Source: Rubellimicrobium sp. (GTDB lineage Bacteria; Pseudomonadota; Alphaproteobacteria; Rhodobacterales; Rhodobacteraceae). Taken from it: DNA of 64,000 nucleotides. Below the pieces are notes generated by a model. That model did no database searches and had not been told where the DNA came from. It saw only the letters and a list, made by a program, of their open reading frames with translations. This document shows, piece by piece, positions 27,574 through 35,684 of this stretch. Every line of letters begins with the position of its first letter. The first letter of the stretch is position 1. The stretch is taken from positions 1 to 64,000 of the forward strand of contig JACFNP010000007.1 of assembly GCA_019454835.1 (NCBI GenBank). Reading direction: 5' to 3'. The position numbers and the translations under genes are program-made.

Positions 27574-27615
27574 AACCTGTCCGTATCAGGTAAAAACCTG
27601 TTCTCATGACAGGTT
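27574..27615. promoter_or_regulatory. Two tandem dyads, probable operator of the peptide-transporter operon
   Basis: AACCTGT (27574-27580) is matched by CAGGT (27587-27591), and AACCTGT (27595-27601) is matched perfectly by ACAGGTT (27609-27615). The two dyads repeat with a 21-base period, two helical turns, so two regulator dimers could bind on one face of the DNA. The local sequence is AT-rich compared with its surroundings. It lies about 100 bases before the binding-protein gene. The regulator could be the IclR whose remnant lies at the operon end, or the LuxR-type protein upstream. Confidence 0.6.
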
Positions 27616-27712
27616 GTTGCGCGTTTGCGCGCAATGCAGTCTTTTTTCCTGTCGGGGCGCGCGCGTCGGCGACAGCCCGGCCGGAGTGCCGGGGCGCATC
27701 ATGGGGGACAAC

Positions 27713-29260
27713 ATGCTGAAACGACTGCTTCTCACCTCATCCGCCGCGCTGATGCTGCCGTTTGCAGCGGCGGCGCAGAACGTGGTGACCATGAACACCG
27801 TGCAGATCTTCGGCACGATCGACCCGGCCAAGATCAGCGACTACACCGATTACATGGCGGCGGTGAACCTGTACGACGGCCTCGTCACCGTCGATTCCGA
27901 AGGCAATCTCGTCCCGCAACTGGCCGAAAGCTGGGTCGTGGCCGACGACGCCTCGTCCGTGACCTTCACGCTGCGCGCGGACGCGCATTTCTCGGACGGC
28001 TCGCCGGTCGAGGCGAAGGACGTGGTCTATTCGTTCGAGCGCCTGCTGCGGATCAACCAGGGTCCGGCCAACCTGTTCGACGGCGTGGTCGAATCTGGCA
28101 ACGTGCTCGCCAACGACGACGGCACCGTGACCTTCAACCTGTCGCGGCCCTTTGCCCCCTTCATGGCCACCGTGCCCGCGCTGATGATCGTGAACTCGGA
28201 TGTCGTTGCCGAACACGCGGGCGACGATGATGCGCAGGCCTGGCTGGGCGAGAATGTCGCCGGGGCCGGGGCCTATCTGCTGCAAAGCTGGGATCGCGGC
28301 GCGCAGATGACCATCACGCGCGACGCCGGTTACTATGGCGGTTTCGGCGATGGCCCGATCGACGAGGTCCGCTGGGTCATCACCAATGACGAGGCCACCG
28401 TGCGCGCCATGGCCGCTTCGGGCGAGCTGACGATGACCTCGCAATACCAGTCGCCCGAAACCTACAAGGCACTGGTCGACATGGGGCGGTTCCGCATCGA
28501 GAGCCGCCCGACCTCGACCGCCTTCTACCTGAAGCTGAACACCCAGGCCGAGCCGACCGACGACGTGCATATCCGCCGCGCCATCGCCTATGCCACCGAT
28601 TACGACACGATCCGCGACGTGATCCTGCCGGGCGAGCAGATGACCACGGTGCTGCCGCAGGGCTTTGCCGCCTTCTGGAACCCCGATGTCGAGGCGCCGC
28701 GCTACGACCTTGCCGCCGCCGCCGACGAGATCGCGCAGTCGTCCTGGGCGGGACAGCCGATTCCGATCACGCTCTCCTATGTGGCCGGCACCGCCTTCGA
28801 GGAGGAAATCAGCCTGCTGATGCAGGCCAATCTCGAAAGCCTCGGCTTTGTCGTGACCCAGGACCCCGAGCCGTGGAACCGGATCACCGAGATCGCCTCG
28901 TCGGTCGAGCAGACGCCCAACGTGAACCAGATCTTCTACGGCCCGACCTATCCTTCGCCCGATTCGATGTTCTTCCCGCAGTTCGATTCGGCTGCCTCGG
29001 GCACATGGATCAGCATGGACTGGCTGCAGGACCCCGAGGTTGACGCCATGATCGCCGCCGCGCGCGCCACCGGCGACGTGGACGAACAGGCCGTCATCTA
29101 CAAGGACCTGCAGGCGCTGCTGGCCGACCGCATGGTCTCGATCCCGCTGATGGCGCAGACCCAGCAGCACGCGATGGATAATTGTCTGACCGGCTTTGTC
29201 GCGGTGCCGCCGATGATGAGCTTCGAGTTCGACTTCAGCCGCTACGCCTGGACCTGCTAG
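27713..29260 (+). CDS. Peptide/dipeptide-type ABC transporter substrate-binding protein
   Basis: A 515-residue family-5 solute-binding protein (SBP_bac_5, DppA/OppA type). It has a signal peptide MLKRLLLTSSAALMLPFAAA with cleavage expected near residue 20. Markers are LAESWVVADDASSVTFTLR, the FSDGSPVEAKDVVYSFERL signature near residues 80-100, and IRRAIAYATDY. GGGGGA precedes the ATG at 27713; MGDN at 27701 is an in-frame alternative. It heads an operon with two permeases, two ATPases and hydantoinase-type enzymes, so the ligand may be a cyclic amide or a small peptide-like compound. Confidence 0.9.
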   Translation: MLKRLLLTSSAALMLPFAAAAQNVVTMNTVQIFGTIDPAKISDYTDYMAAVNLYDGLVTVDSEGNLVPQLAESWVVADDASSVTFTLRADAHFSDGSPVEAKDVVYSFERLLRINQGPANLFDGVVESGNVLANDDGTVTFNLSRPFAPFMATVPALMIVNSDVVAEHAGDDDAQAWLGENVAGAGAYLLQSWDRGAQMTITRDAGYYGGFGDGPIDEVRWVITNDEATVRAMAASGELTMTSQYQSPETYKALVDMGRFRIESRPTSTAFYLKLNTQAEPTDDVHIRRAIAYATDYDTIRDVILPGEQMTTVLPQGFAAFWNPDVEAPRYDLAAAADEIAQSSWAGQPIPITLSYVAGTAFEEEISLLMQANLESLGFVVTQDPEPWNRITEIASSVEQTPNVNQIFYGPTYPSPDSMFFPQFDSAASGTWISMDWLQDPEVDAMIAAARATGDVDEQAVIYKDLQALLADRMVSIPLMAQTQQHAMDNCLTGFVAVPPMMSFEFDFSRYAWTC

Positions 29261-29263
29261 AGC

Positions 29264-29310
29264 ATTTCGCAGTCAAACGGAAACGTTTGACGCCCGCGAC
29301 AATGCGCAGG
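29264..29310. repeat. Intergenic hairpin with a TCAAACG/CGTTTGA core
   Basis: TCAAACG and CGTTTGA form a perfect 7-base stem with a GAAA loop. Outside it, TCGC pairs with GCGA and GCATT pairs with AATGC with small internal bulges, giving a hairpin over 40 bases long right after the binding-protein stop codon. Similar AGAGCATTT...CAAACGGAAACG hairpins are familiar to me as intergenic repeats in rhizobia and relatives. It may protect the binding-protein mRNA or reduce read-through into the permease genes. Confidence 0.55.
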
Positions 29311-29460
29311 AACAAAGGGGCGGAGCGGGTCCGCCGGGTGCATGAATACGCGACCCGCTCCAGCCCCGCTGTTCCGGCCCTGCGGGGGACATTCTCCCTT
29401 CTCTCGCAGGGCACCATCCCGGTGCAGGGCGTGTAGCCGACCGGGTTTTCGAGGGGCGTG

Positions 29461-30486
29461 ATGGAATTTGCCGCTTTCCTTCTGCGCAGGCTTGCCTGGT
29501 CGCTTCTGGTGCTGGTGGGGCTGTCGATCGTCATCTTCACCATCGCCCGCGTCATGCCCGGCGATCCGGCACGCATGGCGCTTGGCCCGCGCGCCAGCGC
29601 CGAACAGGTCGAGGCGCTGCAGACCGAGCTTGGCCTCAACAAGCCCTTCGTCGAACAATACCTCGGCTATGTCTCGGGGCTGGTGCGCGGTGATCTGGGG
29701 CAGTCGCTGCTGACCCGGCGGTCGGTCTCGGACGACATGCGCGCCAGCTTTCCGGCCACGCTGGAGCTGGTGCTGATCACCATCCTGTTCGCCTTTGCCG
29801 TCGGCGTGCCGCTTGGCGTCATTGCCGCCAACTGGAAGGACCGCTGGCCCGACAACGCGGTGCGCGGGGTGGCGATCTTTTCGGCGGTGATGCCGTCGTT
29901 CTTCATCGCGCTGCTGCTGCAGGTGCTGGCGGGCTATGTGCTGCAGATCCTGCCCACCACCGGGCGATTGCCGCGCGGCACCGATTTCATCGCCTCGCCC
30001 ACCGGCATGTTGCTGGTCGATTCGCTGGTGCAGGGGCGGCCGGATGTGTTTCTCGAGGCCCTGCGCCACCTGTTGCTCCCGGCACTGGCGCTGTCGCTGG
30101 CCACGATGGGGCAGGTGGCGCGGATCACGCGGGCCAGCATGATCGACGTGAGCCGCCAGGACTATATCGAGGCCGCCCGCGCCTTCGGCATCCCCGAGCG
30201 GCTGCGGCTGTTCAAATACCAGTTGCGCCCCGCCTTCGTGCCGCCGCTGACCATCGCCGGTCTCGAATTCGCCTCGCTGATCGGCAATGCCTTCGTGGTC
30301 GAGCTGATCTTTTCCTTCGACGGCATGGCCGCCTACGGGGTGCGGGCGATCCAGCAGAAGGACCTCAACGCCATCATGGGCGTGGTCATGGTCTCGGGCG
30401 TGTTCTTCGTGCTGGTGAATCTGGTCATCGACCTTGCGGTGGGTCTGGTCGATCCGCGCGTGCGCATCCGGGGGGCACGGACATGA
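29461..30486 (+). CDS. ABC transporter permease, DppB type
   Basis: A 341-residue inner-membrane permease of the DppB/OppB type. The first transmembrane helix is LLVLVGLSIVIFTIARVMPG with the usual PGDPA after it. FATLELVLIT-like and GVPLGVIAA helices follow, and the EAA loop is visible as DYIEAARAFGIPERLRLFKY, which contacts an ATPase subunit. GAGGGG precedes the ATG; a GTG one codon earlier is possible. It overlaps the second permease by four bases. The 200-base gap upstream holds the hairpin at 29264-29310. Confidence 0.93.
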   Translation: MEFAAFLLRRLAWSLLVLVGLSIVIFTIARVMPGDPARMALGPRASAEQVEALQTELGLNKPFVEQYLGYVSGLVRGDLGQSLLTRRSVSDDMRASFPATLELVLITILFAFAVGVPLGVIAANWKDRWPDNAVRGVAIFSAVMPSFFIALLLQVLAGYVLQILPTTGRLPRGTDFIASPTGMLLVDSLVQGRPDVFLEALRHLLLPALALSLATMGQVARITRASMIDVSRQDYIEAARAFGIPERLRLFKYQLRPAFVPPLTIAGLEFASLIGNAFVVELIFSFDGMAAYGVRAIQQKDLNAIMGVVMVSGVFFVLVNLVIDLAVGLVDPRVRIRGART

Positions 30487-31364
30487 GCGACCTCGACCTG
30501 TCGGAACAGGCCGCGCTGTCGAACGCCTGGCAGAACTGGTACCGCTTTTCGCGCAACCCGACGGCGGTGATCGGCGCGATCATCGTCGTGGTCGCGGTGT
30601 TGCTGGCGGTATTTGCCCCCTATATCGTGCCCTACCCCGCCGATGCCGGGGCGGTGGTCGATTTCCAGCACCGCCACCTGCCGCCGTCCTGGGAGCACTG
30701 GTTCGGCACCGACAACACCGGGCGCGACAATTTCAGCCGTGCGATCTACGGGCTGCGGGTGTCGCTGGCGCTGGCGGGCGTGGTGCTGGTGATCGCGGTG
30801 CCGGTCGGCACGGTGCTGGGCATCCTCGCGGGCTATTTCGGCGGCTGGACGGAAATCGTCATCATGCGCCTCACCGACATCGCGCTGGCGATCCCGCCGC
30901 TGGTGGTGGCGCTGGCGGTGGCGGCGGTGCTGGAGCCGACGCTGCTCAACTCCATGCTCGCGCTGGCGTCGCTGTGGTGGACCTGGCACGCGCGGCTGGT
31001 CTATTCGGTGACGCGGCAGGTGCGCGCGCAGGAATATATCGAGGCGGCTGAGACGCTGGGCGCGTCAAAGCTGCATATCCTGTTCCGCGAAATCCTGCCC
31101 AATGTCATCTCGCCGGTGGCGGTGAAGACCTCGCTCGATGCGGGATTCGTCATCCTGATCGGCGCGGCGCTGTCCTATCTTGGCCTTGGCGTGCGGCCGC
31201 CGACCCCGGACCTGGGCACCATGGTGGCGAACGGCGCGAATTTCCTGCCCGATTTCTGGTGGGAATCGATGTTGCCCGCGACCGTGATCCTGGTGCTGGC
31301 ACTGGGTTTCAACCTGCTGGGCGACGGGCTGCGCGACCTCTTCGACGTGGAGGACGTGCGATGA
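30483..31364 (+). CDS. ABC transporter permease, DppC type
   Basis: A 293-residue DppC/OppC-type permease. It has a cytoplasmic N-terminus, a first membrane helix (AIIVVVAVLLAVFAPYIV), a periplasmic loop ending HWFGTDNTGRDNFSRAIYG (the conserved GTDxxGRD motif), and the EAA loop EYIEAAETLGASKLHILF. The C-terminus GFNLLGDGLRDLFDVEDVR is standard. It pairs with the DppB-type permease and overlaps genes on both sides by four bases, indicating translational coupling. Confidence 0.94.
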   Translation: MSDLDLSEQAALSNAWQNWYRFSRNPTAVIGAIIVVVAVLLAVFAPYIVPYPADAGAVVDFQHRHLPPSWEHWFGTDNTGRDNFSRAIYGLRVSLALAGVVLVIAVPVGTVLGILAGYFGGWTEIVIMRLTDIALAIPPLVVALAVAAVLEPTLLNSMLALASLWWTWHARLVYSVTRQVRAQEYIEAAETLGASKLHILFREILPNVISPVAVKTSLDAGFVILIGAALSYLGLGVRPPTPDLGTMVANGANFLPDFWWESMLPATVILVLALGFNLLGDGLRDLFDVEDVR

Positions 31365-32176
31365 GCCTGCTGTCGGTCGAGGACATCCACGTCTCGTTCA
31401 CCACCTACGGGCGCACGACCGAGGTGCTGAAGGGCGTCTCGCTGTCGGTGCCTGCCGCGCAACAGGTGGCGCTGGTGGGCGAATCCGGCTCGGGCAAGTC
31501 GGTGACGATGAAATCCATCATGGGCCTGCTGCCGCAGGCTGCCCGCATCACGCAGGGTCGCATCCTGTTCGACGGCGACGACCTGCTGACCATGCGCGAA
31601 CGCGACCGGCTGAAACTGCGCGGCACCGCGATGAGCATGGTGTTCCAGGACCCGATGTCGTCGCTGAACCCGGTCTGGACCGTCGCGGACCAGCTTTCCA
31701 CCATCCTGAAATATGCCGACCGCCGCCTTGGCCGCGCCCGCGACCGCAGGGGCCGGATGGCGCGGGTCCACGAGGTGCTGGCGCAGGTGCGGATGCGCGA
31801 GCCGGAGCGGGTGGCCGCCTCCTATCCGGTGCAGCTTTCGGGCGGGATGCGCCAGCGGGTGCTGATCGCCATGGCGCTGCTGTCGGAACCGCGCCTCTTG
31901 ATCGCCGACGAACCGGGCACCGCGCTCGACGTGACCACGCAGGCGCAGATCCTCAAGCTGCTGAAGGATCTGGTGACCGAACGCCAGCTTGCGCTGCTGA
32001 TGATTACCCACAACCTCGGCGTGGTGCGCGAGACCTGCGCCTATACCTACGTCATGCACAAGGGCGCCATCGTCGAGGAAGGCAGGACCGCCGCCATCTT
32101 TGCCGAACCGCAGCAGGACTATACCCGCGCCCTGATCGCCGCCGTGCCGCGCCTGACCGGGAGGGATGCGGCATGA
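31361..32176 (+). CDS. ABC transporter ATPase, DppD type
   Basis: A 271-residue ATPase with Walker A GESGSGKSV (about residues 39-47), Q-loop FQDPMSSLNPVWTV, signature LSGGMRQRV and Walker B LLIADEPGTALDV. The FQDPM-SLNP stretch and the C-terminal QQDYTRALIAAVP are typical of DppD/OppD proteins, though the C-terminal iron-sulfur cysteine segment of some relatives is absent. It starts inside the stop of the DppC-type gene (ATGA) and overlaps the next ATPase. Confidence 0.93.
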   Translation: MSLLSVEDIHVSFTTYGRTTEVLKGVSLSVPAAQQVALVGESGSGKSVTMKSIMGLLPQAARITQGRILFDGDDLLTMRERDRLKLRGTAMSMVFQDPMSSLNPVWTVADQLSTILKYADRRLGRARDRRGRMARVHEVLAQVRMREPERVAASYPVQLSGGMRQRVLIAMALLSEPRLLIADEPGTALDVTTQAQILKLLKDLVTERQLALLMITHNLGVVRETCAYTYVMHKGAIVEEGRTAAIFAEPQQDYTRALIAAVPRLTGRDAA

Positions 32177-33039
32177 GCGCACCGACGCTGGAAATCCGCA
32201 ACCTGACCAAGACCTTCCCGATCCGCACTGCCTTTGGCGGCAAGGCGGGGGCGGTGACGGCGGTGGACGATGTATCGCTGCGCGTCGCGGCGGGGGCGGT
32301 CTACGGGCTGGCCGGGGAATCGGGGTCGGGCAAATCGACCATCGCCCGCATGGTCATGGGGCTGACCCGACCCGATTCCGGCGACATCCTGATTGACGGG
32401 CAGTCGATCATCGGCGTGAAAAGTCACGCGCATCGCGGGCGCGTGCAGATGGTGTTCCAGAACCCCGGCGCCAGCCTGAACCCGCGCCGCACCGTGGGCC
32501 AGTCGATCCGCGTCGCGCTCGATGCCCACGGCAAGCCCGCCGCGCGCGTGGGCGACCTGCTCGACATGGTGCAGCTTCCGCGCCATTTCGCCGACCGCTA
32601 TCCGCACGAACTGTCCGGCGGCCAGAAGCAGCGGGTGGCCATCGCCCGGGCGCTTGCGGTGGAACCCCGGCTGCTGGTGCTGGACGAGCCGACCTCGGCG
32701 CTTGACGTGTCGGTACAGGCCAAGGTGATCGAGCTGCTCGAGGACCTGGGCCGTGATCTGGGCCTGACCTACCTTTTCATCAGCCACGACCTCAGCCTGA
32801 TGCGCAACTTCACCGCCGAGGTCGGCGTGCTCTACCGCGGCCGCATCGTCGAGACCGGCCCGACCGCGCGGGTCTTTGCCGATCCGCAGCACGACTATAC
32901 GCGGCTCCTGCTGGCCTCGGTTCCGGTGATCTCGGACGAGGAAGCGGCGCTGCGCCCCGACATTCCCCTCATCAACGGCGAGCTTCCCACGGCCGAGGAA
33001 CTCCTCGCCCTGCGGCAGGCAGAAAGGAAAAGCGAATGA
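32173..33039 (+). CDS. ABC transporter ATPase, DppF type
   Basis: A 288-residue ATPase with Walker A GESGSGKST (about residues 49-57), Q-loop FQNPGASLNPRRTVGQSI, signature LSGGQKQRVAIARAL, Walker [14 protein letters not shown], and the switch His in FISHDLS. The SLNPRRTV motif marks the DppF/OppF partner. It completes a two-permease, two-ATPase peptide-type transporter and overlaps the HyuA-like gene (ATGA), coupling uptake to the enzymes downstream. Confidence 0.94.
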   Translation: MSAPTLEIRNLTKTFPIRTAFGGKAGAVTAVDDVSLRVAAGAVYGLAGESGSGKSTIARMVMGLTRPDSGDILIDGQSIIGVKSHAHRGRVQMVFQNPGASLNPRRTVGQSIRVALDAHGKPAARVGDLLDMVQLPRHFADRYPHELSGGQKQRVAIARALAVEPRLLVLDEPTSALDVSVQAKVIELLEDLGRDLGLTYLFISHDLSLMRNFTAEVGVLYRGRIVETGPTARVFADPQHDYTRLLLASVPVISDEEAALRPDIPLINGELPTAEELLALRQAERKSE

Positions 33040-34574
33040 TCCGCATCGGAATCGACGTGGGCGGCACCAATACCGATGCCGTCATCCTCGACGGTGCCCG
33101 CGTGGTGGCGGGCGTGAAGGCGCCCACCTCGGGCGACGTGATGACCGGCGTGGTCGAGGCGCTGAAGAAGGCGCTGGCCGAGGCCGGGATGCAGGCGTCG
33201 CAGGCCGATGTGATGATGATCGGCACCACCCATTTCACCAATGCCGTGGTGCAGCGCCGCAACCTCGCGCAAACCGCCTGCGTGCGGCTGTGCCTGCCGG
33301 CCACCGCATCCCTGCCGCCGATGGTGGACTGGCCCGACGACCTGCGCGCGGTGATCGGCGGCCACTGGTGGCTGGCCCATGGCGGCAACGAATTCGACGG
33401 CCGCAGGATTTCGCCGCTGGACGAGGCCGAACTGGTCGGCATCGCCGCCGAAATCCGCGCGAAGGGCATCGCCTCGGTCGCCGTGTCGTCGGTGTTCTCG
33501 CCGGTCTCGGACGATATGGAGCGCGAGGCGGGCGCGATCATCGCCCGCGAACTGCCCGAGGCGCATGTCACGCTGTCCTCGGACATCGGCCGTATCGGCC
33601 TGCTCGAGCGCGAGAATGCCGCCATCATGAACGCCTGCCTGCGCGACCTGTCGCGCGATGTCGTCGAGGCATTCCGCCGCGCGCTTGCGGGCGTGGGCTT
33701 CACGGGACGCTTCTTCCTGACCCAGAACGACGGCACCCTGATGGATGCCGCCTTTGCCGAACGCTTCCCGGTGCTGACCTTCGCCTCGGGGCCGACCAAC
33801 TCGATGCGCGGCGCGGCGTTCCTGTCGGGCGTGAAAGACGCGATCGTCGTCGATATCGGCGGCACGACGGCGGATGTGGGGTCGCTGCAAAAGGGCTTTC
33901 CGCGCCAGGCGACCGTCGCCGTCGAAGTGGGCGGGGTGCGCACGAACTTCCGCATGCCGGACGTGTTCTCGATCGGGCTGGGCGGCGGCAGCCATGTGCT
34001 GGAAGGCGGCGCCAGGGTCGGGCCGACCTCGGTGGGTTACGAACTGCTGTCCAAGGCGCTGGTGTTCGGCGGCGACGTGCTGACCGCGACCGACATCGTG
34101 GTGGCCGATGGCGGCATCGAACTGGGTGACCCCGCGCGCGTCGCCGGTCTTGCCCCCGACCTCGTGCGCCGGGCGCGGGACCGCATCGCCGAGATGCTCG
34201 AAGACGCGGTCGAACGCGCCCGCGTCAGCCCCGAGCCGCTGCCGGTCATCGTCGTGGGCGGTGGCTCGATCATCGTCGAGAAGCCGATTGCCGGGCTCGA
34301 TCTCATCAAGCCCGATCATTTCCCGGTGGCCAATGCCGTGGGCGCCGCCATCGCCCAGGTCTCGGGCGAGGTGGACCGCGTCTATTCCCTGTCCGAGATG
34401 AGCCGCGATGCCGCGCTTGCCGATGCCAAGGCGCAGGCGACGGATGCCGCCGTGGCCGCCGGTGCCCGCCGCGACAGCATCGAGATCGTCGATGTCGAGG
34501 ACGTGCCGCTGGCCTATCTGCCCGGCAACGCCACGCGGGTACGCGTGAAGGCCGTGGGTGAGCTGAATGTCTGA
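33036..34574 (+). CDS. Hydantoinase/oxoprolinase (HyuA-like) protein
   Basis: A 512-residue protein of the hydantoinase A/5-oxoprolinase superfamily, ATP-dependent openers of cyclic amides with an actin-like fold. The N-terminal phosphate-binding motif is GIDVGGTNTDAVILDG (residues 4-19), a second phosphate motif is VVDIGGTTADVGSL (about 270-283), and an adenosine-type motif is SIGLGGGSHV. It is shorter than HyuA proteins of about 690 residues, but this length is usual for members that travel with DUF917 genes. It overlaps the first DUF917 gene by eight bases. The substrate is probably a hydantoin-like ring imported by the adjacent transporter. Confidence 0.88.
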   Translation: MIRIGIDVGGTNTDAVILDGARVVAGVKAPTSGDVMTGVVEALKKALAEAGMQASQADVMMIGTTHFTNAVVQRRNLAQTACVRLCLPATASLPPMVDWPDDLRAVIGGHWWLAHGGNEFDGRRISPLDEAELVGIAAEIRAKGIASVAVSSVFSPVSDDMEREAGAIIARELPEAHVTLSSDIGRIGLLERENAAIMNACLRDLSRDVVEAFRRALAGVGFTGRFFLTQNDGTLMDAAFAERFPVLTFASGPTNSMRGAAFLSGVKDAIVVDIGGTTADVGSLQKGFPRQATVAVEVGGVRTNFRMPDVFSIGLGGGSHVLEGGARVGPTSVGYELLSKALVFGGDVLTATDIVVADGGIELGDPARVAGLAPDLVRRARDRIAEMLEDAVERARVSPEPLPVIVVGGGSIIVEKPIAGLDLIKPDHFPVANAVGAAIAQVSGEVDRVYSLSEMSRDAALADAKAQATDAAVAAGARRDSIEIVDVEDVPLAYLPGNATRVRVKAVGELNV

Positions 34575-35673
34575 TCGCGACGGATACCCGCTGACCGAGG
34601 ACGACCTGCTGCCGCTGTCGCTGGGCGCGGCGGTGCTGGGGACGGGCGGCGGCGGCAACCCCCATATCGGCATGTTGCGGGTGCGCGAACTGATGCGCAA
34701 GGGCGCGACCACGCGCATCATCCCGCTGGACGCCCTGCCCGACGACGCGCTGGTCAGCGAAGTCGGCGGCATCGGCGCGCCGCTGGTCGGGATCGAGAAA
34801 TTCGAGCAGGGCGAGGAATGCCTGCGCGCCATGCGCGCGCTGGAAGATTTCACCGGCGAACGTTTTGCCGCCATGATCTCGGCCGAGATCGGCGGCGCCA
34901 ATTCGATGGAGCCGATCATCACCGGGCTGCAGGCCGGGCTGCCGGTGCTGGATGGCGACGGCATGGGCCGCGCCTTCCCCGAAGTGCAGATGACCACCTA
35001 TTTCATCTATGGTGGCAAGCCCTCGCCCGCCGCCATTGCCGATGAAAAGGGCAACACGCTGGTGTTCCGCGATGTCATCGACATGTACTGGCTGGAACGC
35101 TTTGCCCGCGATGCGGCGGTGGCGATGGGCGGGGCGGCGGGCCTTGCCACCGCGCCGATGCGCGCCGATTTCGTGCGCCGCGTCGCCGTGCCCGATACCG
35201 TCACCCAGGCACTGACCATCGGTCGCACCATCCTCGACGCCCGCAAGCGGCGGCGCAACGTGGTCGACCGGGTGATCGCCGCCACCGGCGCCACATTGTG
35301 CTTCACCGGCAAGATCACCGACGTTCGCCGCGAACTGAAGGGCGGCTTCGTGCGCGGCGAGGCGCGGATCGACGGTCTGGGCGACTGGGCCGGAAGTGAG
35401 GCGCGCATCGCCATCCAGAACGAGAACCTCGTCCTCTGGGTCGACGGCAGGCCGGTGGTCATGGTGCCCGATCTCATCATGAATCTCGAACTCGACACCG
35501 GCGAGCCGATCACCACCGAGGTGCTTCGCTACGGCCAGCGCGTCGCCGTCATCGCCATGCCCGCACATGCGCTGATGAAGACCCCCGAGGCGATGGCCGT
35601 CGTCGGTCCGCAATGTTTCGGCTACCCCGAACTGACCTTTGCACCGCTGGCACATGCGCCGGTGACAGCCTGA
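34567..35673 (+). CDS. DUF917 (S-methyl-thiohydantoin desulfurase-type) protein, first copy
   Basis: A 368-residue DUF917 protein. The N-terminal glycine motif VLGTGGGGNPHIG (residues 23-35) and DGDGMGRAFPE in the middle are the family's landmarks. NLVLWVDGRPVVMVPDL lies in the C-terminal domain. The family, also named for S-methyl-thiohydantoin desulfurase, usually accompanies HyuA-type proteins and is poorly characterised. It is a clear paralog of the next gene (same motifs, same order), so the two may form a heteromer. No catalytic mechanism can be assigned from sequence. Confidence 0.88.
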   Translation: MSDRDGYPLTEDDLLPLSLGAAVLGTGGGGNPHIGMLRVRELMRKGATTRIIPLDALPDDALVSEVGGIGAPLVGIEKFEQGEECLRAMRALEDFTGERFAAMISAEIGGANSMEPIITGLQAGLPVLDGDGMGRAFPEVQMTTYFIYGGKPSPAAIADEKGNTLVFRDVIDMYWLERFARDAAVAMGGAAGLATAPMRADFVRRVAVPDTVTQALTIGRTILDARKRRRNVVDRVIAATGATLCFTGKITDVRRELKGGFVRGEARIDGLGDWAGSEARIAIQNENLVLWVDGRPVVMVPDLIMNLELDTGEPITTEVLRYGQRVAVIAMPAHALMKTPEAMAVVGPQCFGYPELTFAPLAHAPVTA

Positions 35674-35684
35674 GGAGAGGCCCA

